A DNA stretch of 39,211 nucleotides from Mesohalobacter salilacus (GTDB taxonomy: Bacteria > Bacteroidota > Bacteroidia > Flavobacteriales > Flavobacteriaceae): the NCBI GenBank assembly GCA_003931895.1, contig RRZV01000022.1, positions 1-39,211 of the forward strand, given 5' to 3'. A program made the translations under genes and the position numbers. This document shows, piece by piece, positions 15,836-23,080 of this stretch. The notes below the pieces were generated by a model. The model searched no databases. It had not been told where the DNA came from and worked only from the letters and a program-made list of their open reading frames with translations. How positions within the stretch are numbered: the first letter of the stretch is position 1; the number at the start of each line of letters is the position of its first letter.

Positions 15836-16975
15836 GTGCATTTAAAAAAAGAAGACATATATAAAGCTTTAGAAACGATTAGCGTTGCTGGCGAAGGTCA
15901 AAATATGGTAGAAAGTGGCGCTGTTCAAAACATCGTCACGTTTGCAGATGAAGTCATTGTTGATTTAAAATTATCAACACCAGCTTTACATATTAAAAAA
16001 CGTGCAGAAGTTGATGTCATGAAAGCTATTCATGAGCATGTTTACGAAAAAGCCAAAGTTAAAGTCAACGTCAAAGTTGATGCCCCTAAAAAGAAAAGCG
16101 TCAATGAAATAAAAGGAAAACCCATTCCAGGTATTCAAAACATCATAGCTGTTGCGAGTGGAAAGGGTGGTGTAGGAAAATCTACTGTAACCGCAAATTT
16201 AGCAGTGAGTTTATCAAAAATGGGCTTTAAAGTAGGTTTGCTAGATGCAGATATTTATGGACCTTCTATCCCAACCATGTTTGACGTAGAAAACGAAAAG
16301 CCGCTTTCCGTAAAAGTTGATGGCAAATCTAAAATGAAACCTGTTGAAAGTTATGGTGTAAAAGTCTTATCAATTGGGTTTTTTACCAAACCCAGTCAGG
16401 CTGTCATTTGGCGCGGACCAATGGCTGGAAAGGCCTTAAATCAAATGATTTTTGACGCCAATTGGGGTAAGTTAGATTTTTTATTGGTGGATTTACCTCC
16501 TGGAACAGGCGATATTCACTTATCGATTATGCAATCTATGCCCATTACTGGAGCAGTAATCGTTAGCACGCCTCAAAACGTTGCCTTAGCTGATGCCAGA
16601 AAAGGCGTCGCCATGTTTCAACAAGAAAGCATTAATGTGCCGGTTTTAGGTATTGTAGAAAATATGGCCTATTTTACTCCTGAGGAGTTGCCAGATAACA
16701 AGTACTATATTTTTGGTGAAGCTGGAGCGAGACGCTTGTCTGAAGATATAAACGTTCCGTTTTTAGGCGAAATCCCATTAGTACAAAGCATCAGAGAATC
16801 TGGTGATGTGGGTCGACCTGCTGCGCTTCAAGAATCCACACCAATTGTAGAAGCCTTTAACGAATTAACCAAAAACGTAGTTCAAGAAGTGGTTGATAGA
16901 AACGAAAATTTACCTCCAACTGAAGCGATTAAAATTACAACCATGGCGGGCTGTAGTGCCGTTAAAAACAAATAA
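15836..16975 (+). CDS. Mrp/ApbC-family P-loop ATPase, Fe-S cluster carrier
   Basis: The 379-residue protein has an N-terminal MIP18/DUF59 domain (about 5-80) and a P-loop NTPase domain with the deviant Walker A GKGGVGKST (109-117), LLDADIYGPS (135-144) and VDLPPGTGD (218-226). Family members store and transfer iron-sulfur clusters. The usual CxxC pair is missing: after VENMAYF (274-280) the chain reads TPEELPDNKYYIFG, and the only cysteine is Cys373 near the C terminus (MAGCSAVKNK). The start is GTG, with no in-frame ATG nearby. It lies 2 bases before the nfu-like gene, in an operon with a reductase and ferredoxin. Confidence 0.88.
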   Translation: MHLKKEDIYKALETISVAGEGQNMVESGAVQNIVTFADEVIVDLKLSTPALHIKKRAEVDVMKAIHEHVYEKAKVKVNVKVDAPKKKSVNEIKGKPIPGIQNIIAVASGKGGVGKSTVTANLAVSLSKMGFKVGLLDADIYGPSIPTMFDVENEKPLSVKVDGKSKMKPVESYGVKVLSIGFFTKPSQAVIWRGPMAGKALNQMIFDANWGKLDFLLVDLPPGTGDIHLSIMQSMPITGAVIVSTPQNVALADARKGVAMFQQESINVPVLGIVENMAYFTPEELPDNKYYIFGEAGARRLSEDINVPFLGEIPLVQSIRESGDVGRPAALQESTPIVEAFNELTKNVVQEVVDRNENLPPTEAIKITTMAGCSAVKNK

Positions 16976-16977
16976 TT

Positions 16978-17223
16978 ATGACTGGAAAAGAATTAAAACA
17001 AAATGTAGAAAACGCGCTTGAAGAAATCAGGCCTTTCTTACAAAATGATGGTGGAGATATTGCCTTACTTGATATTGAAAATGACGATACGGTCAAGGTT
17101 CAACTCTTGGGTACTTGCGTAGGTTGTAGTGTCAATCAAATGACTTTAAAATCTGGTGTTGAAATGACAATAAAAAAACACGCTCCGCAAATCAAATCTG
17201 TAGTCAACGTAGAAATGGCGTGA
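16978..17223 (+). CDS. NifU C-terminal (Nfu) domain Fe-S scaffold protein
   Basis: This 81-residue protein consists only of the Nfu domain. It is predicted to hold a 4Fe-4S or 2Fe-2S cluster between two subunits through Cys47 and Cys50 (GTCVGCSVNQMTLKSGVE) and pass it to target proteins. The NDGGDIALLDIE segment (23-34) is the other conserved block. It begins 2 bases after the Mrp-type gene, so the two are likely made together as carrier partners. Confidence 0.92.
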   Translation: MTGKELKQNVENALEEIRPFLQNDGGDIALLDIENDDTVKVQLLGTCVGCSVNQMTLKSGVEMTIKKHAPQIKSVVNVEMA

Positions 17224-17290
17224 TTTATGACTGAAATCAGTTTATAGAAATTGATAATTTGAAACTTTTGTATTTACCAATTTTACATTT

Positions 17291-18352
17291 ATGATTAAAA
17301 CAGATATACTCATTATAGGTGCCGGACCAACTGGATTGTTTACTGTGTTTGAGGCAGGCTTACTCAAACTCAAATGTCACTTAATAGACGCCTTACCTCA
17401 ACCTGGCGGTCAATTAACAGAGCTTTATCCTAAGAAGCCAATCTATGATATTCCTGCATTTCCTGAAGTTCTTGCAGGAGATTTAGTCGATAATCTTATG
17501 GAACAAATTAAACCTTTTGAGCCAGGTTTTACGCTAGGAGAAAGAGCTGAAGATATTGAAAAATTAGATGACGGAAGTTTTATCGTTACCACTGATCAAG
17601 GCACAAAACACCATACAAAAGTTGTTGCAATTGCTGGTGGCTTAGGAAGTTTTGAACCTCGTAAACCACCTATACCAAGATTATCTGATTTTGAAAACAA
17701 AGGCGTTTCTTATATGGTAAAAAACCCAGAAGACTACCGCGATAAAGATGTTGTCATTGCTGGCGGCGGTGATTCTGCTTTAGATTGGAGTATTTTTCTA
17801 GCCGATGTGGCTTCTAGCGTAACCTTAATTCACCGTAGAAATGAATTTAGAGGCGCTTTAGAATCTGTGGATCGCGTTAAGGAATTAAAAGACATGGGTA
17901 AAATAAAACTTATTACTCCAGCAGAAGTAGTTGATGTAAACGGGAATGGTCATATAGAAAATGTATTGATAAGAAAAAATAATAACCCAGAAGAAGATTT
18001 TAAATTAGAAACTGATTACTTTATTCCTCTTTTTGGCCTTTCACCAAAATTAGGACCAATAGCCAATTGGGGATTAGAGATTGAAAAAAACGCTATAAAA
18101 GTTGATAATAGTTTAGATTATCAAACCAATATACCTGGTATTTATGCTATAGGCGATGTCAATACTTACCCCGGAAAACTCAAATTAATTTTATGTGGTT
18201 TTCATGAAGCCACTCTCATGTGTCAAAGTGCTTATCAACGTATACATCCAGACAAAAAATACGTCATGAAATATACCACAGTTGGTGGCGTTACAGGTTT
18301 TGACGGTAGCAGAAAACAAGCCCCTAAAGCCGTTGTTAGAAGCATAGATTAG
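17291..18352 (+). CDS. Ferredoxin-NADP(+) reductase, thioredoxin-reductase type
   Basis: The 353-residue flavoprotein has an FAD motif GAGPTG (10-15), the family segment PQPGGQLTELYPKKPIYDIPAFP, an NAD(P)H motif GGGDSALDW, and a C-terminal AIGDVNTYPGKLKLILCGFHEA. The redox CxxC of thioredoxin reductases is absent, which points to the ferredoxin-NADP reductase branch (YumC-like). It should move electrons between NADPH and ferredoxin in the cytoplasm. The next gene, 7 bases away, encodes a 2Fe-2S ferredoxin, a likely partner. It lies 67 bases after the nfu-like gene. Confidence 0.9.
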   Translation: MIKTDILIIGAGPTGLFTVFEAGLLKLKCHLIDALPQPGGQLTELYPKKPIYDIPAFPEVLAGDLVDNLMEQIKPFEPGFTLGERAEDIEKLDDGSFIVTTDQGTKHHTKVVAIAGGLGSFEPRKPPIPRLSDFENKGVSYMVKNPEDYRDKDVVIAGGGDSALDWSIFLADVASSVTLIHRRNEFRGALESVDRVKELKDMGKIKLITPAEVVDVNGNGHIENVLIRKNNNPEEDFKLETDYFIPLFGLSPKLGPIANWGLEIEKNAIKVDNSLDYQTNIPGIYAIGDVNTYPGKLKLILCGFHEATLMCQSAYQRIHPDKKYVMKYTTVGGVTGFDGSRKQAPKAVVRSID

Positions 18353-18359
18353 TAAGTCC

Positions 18360-18695
18360 ATGAACCAAGATATTAATATCACTATAACCGATCGCGAAGG
18401 AAAAACACATCAAGTTTTAGCACCAACCGATATGGCAATGAACCTGATGGAAGTTGTGCGTTCATACGAATTAGCACCTGAAGGTACAATAGGAATTTGC
18501 GGAGGAATGGCCATGTGTGCGTCCTGCCAGTGCTATATCAAATCTGATACTGAACTTCCTGAAATGGAAATGGACGAAGAAGCTATGTTGGCAGAAGCCT
18601 TTTATGTAAAAGACAATAGTCGTTTAGGGTGTCAAATTCCAATTACTTCTGATTTAGATGGTCTTAAAATAGAACTCGCTCCAGAGGAACCTTAG
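18360..18695 (+). CDS. 2Fe-2S ferredoxin, adrenodoxin type
   Basis: This 111-residue soluble electron carrier has cluster ligands Cys47, Cys53, Cys56 and Cys91 in the C-x5-C-x2-C-x34-C arrangement (ICGGMAMCASCQC, then RLGCQIP). Cys58 is an extra, non-ligand cysteine. The acidic helix between them (LPEMEMDEEAML) is typical of the vertebrate-type/Isc ferredoxins. Its gene directly follows the reductase gene, so the pair probably supplies electrons for cluster assembly or for an oxygenase. Confidence 0.9.
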   Translation: MNQDINITITDREGKTHQVLAPTDMAMNLMEVVRSYELAPEGTIGICGGMAMCASCQCYIKSDTELPEMEMDEEAMLAEAFYVKDNSRLGCQIPITSDLDGLKIELAPEEP

Positions 18696-18746
18696 TTTTT
18701 TATAAATTATAAGACTTTATTGACTACTCATATTGAGGACTTTGCT

Positions 18747-18754
18747 TAAATTTG
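18747..18754 (+). promoter_or_regulatory. Putative -7 box of the acyl-CoA dehydrogenase gene
   Basis: TAAATTTG fully matches TAnnTTTG and lies 17 bases before the ATG at 18772. A TTG at 18720-18722 is 24 bases upstream, slightly far. Its position argues against translation starting at the upstream TTG codon (18733). Confidence 0.45.
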
Positions 18755-18771
18755 TTTTAAAATTTATCAAA

Positions 18772-19950
18772 ATGTCAACAGACCAATTTGAATCACCTGA
18801 TTATTACAATATAGATGATTTACTAACCGATGAGCATAAACTTATTCGGCAAGCTGCTCGAGATTGGGTCAAACGCGATGTTAGTCCCATCATAGAAGAA
18901 GCCGCTCAAAACGCTGAATTCCCTAAATCTATCATCAAAGGCTTATCTGAAATTGGCGCTTTTGGCCCTTATATTCCTGAAAAATATGGCGGTGCTGGAC
19001 TTGATCAAATTTCGTATGGATTAATTATGCAAGAAATTGAACGTGGCGATAGTGGTGTGCGTTCAACAGCCTCGGTACAATCTTCTTTAGTCATGTTTCC
19101 AATATTTGCCTATGGTAGTGAAGATCAAAAACAAAAATATTTACCAAAATTAGCAACAGGTGAAATGATGGGCGCTTTTGGTTTGACGGAACCCGACCAC
19201 GGTTCAAACCCGAGCGGCATGGTAACAAATTTTAAAGATAACGGCGATCACTATCTACTCAATGGAGCTAAAATGTGGATTTCAAATGCGCCATTTTGTG
19301 ATGTGGCAGTGGTTTGGGCTAAAAACGAAGAAGGTCGAATTCATGGTTTACTGGTTGAGCGAGGAATGGAAGGGTTTTCAACGCCAGAAACCCATAATAA
19401 ATGGTCACTCAGAGCTTCGGCTACTGGTGAATTAATCTTTAATAATGTTAAAGTACCAAAAGAAAACTTATTGCCAGGCAAAAGCGGACTTGGCGCACCT
19501 TTATCCTGTTTAGATTCTGCTCGCTTTGGTATTGCATGGGGTGCTATTGGTGCTGCTATGGATTGTTATGATACGGCTTTGAGGTACGCAAAAGAACGTA
19601 CTCAATTCGATAAACCTATAGCTGGATTTCAACTTCAACAAAAAAAGTTGGCTGAAATGATTACTGAGATCACTAAAGCTCAACTACTCGCCTTGCGTTT
19701 AGGGCAATTGAAAAATGAGGGCAAAGCCACTTCAGCTCAAATCTCCATGGCCAAGCGTAACAATGTAGAAATGGCTATCAACATAGCGCGGGAAGCTCGT
19801 CAAGTTTTGGGTGGTATGGGTATCACGGGAGAATATAGCATCATGCGCCACATGATGAATTTAGAAAGTGTAATCACTTATGAAGGCACTCACGATATCC
19901 ATTTGTTAATTACGGGCTTAGACATTACTGGAATTTCTGCTTTTAAGTAA
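18772..19950 (+). CDS. Acyl-CoA dehydrogenase, glutaryl-CoA dehydrogenase-like
   Basis: The 392-residue flavoenzyme has the N-terminal helical domain, the middle beta domain with FGLTEPDHGSNPSGM, and the C-terminal domain with RTQFDKPIAGFQ and QVLGGMGITGEY. The probable catalytic base is the Glu in ITYEGTHDIH, the position used by glutaryl-CoA dehydrogenase. RSTASVQSSLVMFPI also resembles that branch. It oxidises an acyl-CoA with electrons passed to ETF. Glutaryl-CoA in lysine or tryptophan breakdown is the likely but unproven substrate. The start ATG at 18772 was chosen over a TTG at 18733, whose 13 added residues are not family-like. The next gene is 6 bases away. Confidence 0.88.
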   Translation: MSTDQFESPDYYNIDDLLTDEHKLIRQAARDWVKRDVSPIIEEAAQNAEFPKSIIKGLSEIGAFGPYIPEKYGGAGLDQISYGLIMQEIERGDSGVRSTASVQSSLVMFPIFAYGSEDQKQKYLPKLATGEMMGAFGLTEPDHGSNPSGMVTNFKDNGDHYLLNGAKMWISNAPFCDVAVVWAKNEEGRIHGLLVERGMEGFSTPETHNKWSLRASATGELIFNNVKVPKENLLPGKSGLGAPLSCLDSARFGIAWGAIGAAMDCYDTALRYAKERTQFDKPIAGFQLQQKKLAEMITEITKAQLLALRLGQLKNEGKATSAQISMAKRNNVEMAINIAREARQVLGGMGITGEYSIMRHMMNLESVITYEGTHDIHLLITGLDITGISAFK

Positions 19951-19956
19951 ATAATT

Positions 19957-20745
19957 ATGACTCAAAAAAGCCAATATGTTTTAGACCAGATAGAGCCGTT
20001 AAGACGAAAACTACTCAATCATGATTTATACAAATACATTGAAACTCCTGATGACTTAAGAATATTTACTCAATACCACGTTTTTGCCGTTTGGGATCTT
20101 ATGTCTTTACTCAAAAAATTGCAACAACAACTAACAAACATTAATGTGCCTTGGACACCAAGTGGTAAACCAGAATTTACTTATTTAATAAATGACATTG
20201 TTCTTTCTGAAGAATCAGACTTAAACTCTAAAGGGGAGCATCAAAGTTATTTTGAAATGTATTTAGATGCCATGGAAGATTTAGGAGCTTCTACAGCTCA
20301 GATTAGAAATTTTACACAACAAATTCAACATGGCACTGATATATTTTTAGTGATTTCAGCAAGTGATTTACCAAAATCTGTCAAATCGTTTTTGATTTTT
20401 ACTTTTAATACGATTCACCACAAACATACACATGATATTCTTTCAGCTTTTACCTTTGGTCGTGAAGAACTTATTCCTGATATGTTTACAGAAATTATAG
20501 GTAATATCCAAAAACAATTTCCTGATGAAAAAATTGAAGGGTTAAAATATTATTTTAATAGACATATTGAAATTGATGCTGATGAACATGGTCCTATGGC
20601 TATTAAACTTTTAGAAAACCTATGCGAAAAGGACATCAATAAATGGGAATCCGTTGAAAAAACTGCTGAAGCAGCGCTTCAAAAAAGAATTGAGCTAAGG
20701 AATAGTGTGTTAAGGAAGATTCTTAATAACAAAGCTATTGTTTAA
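19957..20745 (+). CDS. DUF3050 family protein, heme-oxygenase-like fold
   Basis: This 262-residue, all-helical, soluble protein of unknown function matches DUF3050 by overall look (YHVFAVWDLMSLLK at 40-53, PWTPSGKPE, ADEHGPMA). Conserved-looking acid and histidine positions suggest a metal site of the heme-oxygenase-like kind: Glu85/86, Glu170/171 in FGREELIPD, and His203-x3-Asp207-x3-His211 in RHIEIDADEH. That resembles the HxxxD..H pattern of dimetal members such as CADD. No signal peptide is present. It lies 6 bases after the acyl-CoA dehydrogenase gene, so the two are probably one operon. An oxidase role is inference. Confidence 0.75.
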   Translation: MTQKSQYVLDQIEPLRRKLLNHDLYKYIETPDDLRIFTQYHVFAVWDLMSLLKKLQQQLTNINVPWTPSGKPEFTYLINDIVLSEESDLNSKGEHQSYFEMYLDAMEDLGASTAQIRNFTQQIQHGTDIFLVISASDLPKSVKSFLIFTFNTIHHKHTHDILSAFTFGREELIPDMFTEIIGNIQKQFPDEKIEGLKYYFNRHIEIDADEHGPMAIKLLENLCEKDINKWESVEKTAEAALQKRIELRNSVLRKILNNKAIV

Positions 20746-20783
20746 TGATTTGGAGTTGATTTTGTTTTTATTTAACGTTTAAA

Positions 20784-20816
20784 TTTCATTTAATAGCATA
20801 TTTTTTAATAAATTTG
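20784..20816 (+). promoter_or_regulatory. Putative promoter of the secreted paralogue pair
   Basis: TTTC (20784-20787) is followed after 21 bases by TAAATTTG (20809-20816), a full -7 match. The start codon is 23 bases downstream. The -33 element has one mismatch to TTTG. Confidence 0.5.
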
Positions 20817-20839
20817 ATTAAATCTTTAAATATTTTATT

Positions 20840-21577
20840 ATGAACAAAGTCTTAGTGTTTTTATTTTGCTATTTATTTTTTGCCCCCATTAATGCTCAGG
20901 TTAGTGAAATGATGGGTTTTAGAGATTATAGAGATATAGCCGATGCCTACTTTATGAAATTAAAGGAAAATGCTAAATTTGATATTAGTGATATTCAAGG
21001 TTCCCCATTTTTAATGGAAGATTTCCAAATGGGTTATATTGTTGATACTAAATCTGAAAATAAAGCTCAGACTTATCTAAGATATGATGTCTATAATGAT
21101 GTTTTTGAAATAAGATTAGATCCAAATTCAGAGTCTCTAAAAACCTTAAAAAGAACGCCTAGATATAAATATAAAATTGGAAATGAAACATTTATTTTAA
21201 TTGAGTCACCAGACGCTATCAACGAAGAGCATTATACCTCAGGTAATGGTTATGTGGTTGAATTGACATCACCAGAGGCTGAAGCAGTACTTTACAAAAG
21301 ATATTTCAAAGAACTTAAGTCTGGTTCTAAAGCTTTAACATCTTATCAACAGGATGTCCCGCCAAGTATTGATAGTGATTCTAGATACATTATTAAATTT
21401 GGCGATAATTATGTCAGAGCCGAAGACCATAGGAAGAAAATTTTAGATGCATTTCCCGATCATCAAAAAGACATGAAAAAATATATAAAAGATAAAGGAT
21501 TTAAGTTTAGAGGCACTGATAGAGAAATTCAAAATGAAATGATTCAAGTCGTAAGATATTATAATTCATTACAATAA
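20840..21577 (+). CDS. Secreted protein of unknown function, first of a tandem pair
   Basis: The 245-residue product has a clear signal peptide (MNKVLVFLFCYLFFAPINA, cleavage near residue 19). The mature part is probably periplasmic. It is mixed alpha/beta, with repeated aromatic segments (YLRYDVYNDVFEIRL, YKYKIGNETFILIES). It ends with a charged helical tail (KKYIKDKGFKFRGTDREIQ, then NEMIQVVRYYNSL). No known domain was recognised. The next gene encodes a paralogue with the same order of segments, so this is a tandem duplication that has diverged strongly. Confidence 0.7.
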   Translation: MNKVLVFLFCYLFFAPINAQVSEMMGFRDYRDIADAYFMKLKENAKFDISDIQGSPFLMEDFQMGYIVDTKSENKAQTYLRYDVYNDVFEIRLDPNSESLKTLKRTPRYKYKIGNETFILIESPDAINEEHYTSGNGYVVELTSPEAEAVLYKRYFKELKSGSKALTSYQQDVPPSIDSDSRYIIKFGDNYVRAEDHRKKILDAFPDHQKDMKKYIKDKGFKFRGTDREIQNEMIQVVRYYNSLQ

Positions 21578-21602
21578 ATATTAATTTTAAAAACCAAATA
21601 TT

Positions 21603-22394
21603 ATTAAAACCAAGTTATTAATTATTGTTATTCTTTTATACATGATAGATGTAAAAGCTCAAATAGGAACATCTGCTCAAACAGTTGTTCACCCAATAGA
21701 ATACAGTAACAATTTTGATTCAGGTTTAAAGGAAAGATTGGGTTTTAGCCCTGAGAAAGATTATTATGATCATTTTTTAGCTACTGCTAAAACTTATAAT
21801 TCCTCAGTAGTGGGTGATATATATCTGGATTCAAGCTTTTCTGATGGTAAAATTATTTCCTTAGAAGAAAACACTTCCGCAAAGGCAAATCTTAGATATA
21901 ATATTTATGATGATTGTTTTGAACTATCTTTTAACACAAAAAGTCAAAACTATAAACAGTTAACTAAAAGTGATAATTATGCCTTTATCATTAACGATGA
22001 AAAATTTGTTCTCATTGAATCTCAGCTTTTAAATCCAGAATTACCGAAAGAAAGTAAAGGATATATTGTTGAAATATTACCATATAATTCCAATATTGGT
22101 CTTTTTAAAAAATATCAAATTAATTTTGAGTTAGGTGTTCACGGGGTTACGAATTATTACAAAACACAAAACTCTAAGATTGAAAATACAAGAACTTACT
22201 TTTTGAAAATCAACAATTCTTTTAAACAAATTAAACTTAGTAAAAATAAAATTGCAAACCTTTTTCAGGAATCAAGTGATGATGTTAAAAGCTACATTAA
22301 ACATAAAAAATTTAAGTTTAAAGGAAGTGACAAAGACATTGAAATGGAACTCATACAAGTCGTTCGTTATTACAAGAATTTGAAGAATAATTAA
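21603..22394 (+). CDS. Secreted paralogue with apparent AUU start
   Basis: This is the second member of the pair. It shares NLRYNIYDDCFELSF, NYAFIINDEKFVLIES, YIKHKKFKFKGSDKDIE and MELIQVVRYYKNL with the first. The first ATG (21642) gives 250 residues beginning MIDVKAQ, with no signal peptide. Extending the frame upstream gives IKTKLLIIVILLYMIDVKAQ, a good 20-residue signal peptide. It aligns without gaps to the 20 residues through Gln20 of the neighbour, with ATT (21603) at the place of the neighbour's ATG. The frame is closed by a TAA at 21588, with no ATG, GTG or TTG before the hydrophobic core. Either AUU is used, or the start codon has been lost. It directly abuts tsaB. Confidence 0.65.
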   Translation: MKTKLLIIVILLYMIDVKAQIGTSAQTVVHPIEYSNNFDSGLKERLGFSPEKDYYDHFLATAKTYNSSVVGDIYLDSSFSDGKIISLEENTSAKANLRYNIYDDCFELSFNTKSQNYKQLTKSDNYAFIINDEKFVLIESQLLNPELPKESKGYIVEILPYNSNIGLFKKYQINFELGVHGVTNYYKTQNSKIENTRTYFLKINNSFKQIKLSKNKIANLFQESSDDVKSYIKHKKFKFKGSDKDIEMELIQVVRYYKNLKNN

Positions 22395-23066
22395 TTAGCC
22401 TCCCACAAAATCTTTGAGATAGAAAGGCTCAAAATAAGCCACATCTTCAAAAGTTTTGCTCCTAAACAATCCATCAGCTAATTCACACATCTGTCTTGCT
22501 GATGGATTTTTGTGTTCTATAAAAATCCCCTGATTAACATTAACGCACATGTCTTTAAACTTGCTTACACCGTTGCCGATAAAATATATCTTGTCATAAG
22601 AATCAAAATAAGACTGGAAACTATCAGGCTCTAAAATTTTAGCTTCTACGGCTGAAATTTCTTCCTGTTTTGAGTTAAAAACTGCTGTATAAACTTCCAT
22701 ACGCCGTGCATCAATCATTGGAATAATAGGGTGTTGAGAGCTTTGTTGCACTACTTGTTTAGCCAAAACTTTTAAGGTTGAAATACTGATTAAAGGAATA
22801 TCGAGAGCATAACAAAGTCCCTTTGCTGTAGAAACACCAATTCTTAAACCCGTATATGAACCTGGACCTTTACTGATAGCTATAGCATCAAGGTCAGTCA
22901 TCTTAAGATCCGATGCTTTAACTACTTTTTCAATAAATAGATGCAGTTGCTCCGCATGAGAATATTCTTTTTTGTCATCTTCTTGAATAGTAATCAACTG
23001 TCCGTCTTTTGCTAATGCTACCGAACAGTTTGTTGTAGAAGTTTCTATACATAAAATATTAGCCAA
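22395..23066 (-). CDS. tsaB: tRNA threonylcarbamoyladenosine biosynthesis protein TsaB
   Basis: The 223-residue protein of the ASKHA fold partners with TsaD and TsaE to form t6A at position 37 of ANN-decoding tRNAs. The N-terminal block ILCIETSTTNCSVAL and the motif ISKGPGSYTGLRIGVSTAKGL are diagnostic. Length is normal. It is the last gene of a minus-strand run, 14 bases after the TolC-like gene. Its stop codon is immediately adjacent to the stop of the convergent paralogue gene, with no intergenic base. Confidence 0.93.
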   Translation of the reverse strand: MANILCIETSTTNCSVALAKDGQLITIQEDDKKEYSHAEQLHLFIEKVVKASDLKMTDLDAIAISKGPGSYTGLRIGVSTAKGLCYALDIPLISISTLKVLAKQVVQQSSQHPIIPMIDARRMEVYTAVFNSKQEEISAVEAKILEPDSFQSYFDSYDKIYFIGNGVSKFKDMCVNVNQGIFIEHKNPSARQMCELADGLFRSKTFEDVAYFEPFYLKDFVGG

Positions 23067-23080
23067 AATAATTACTTTTA

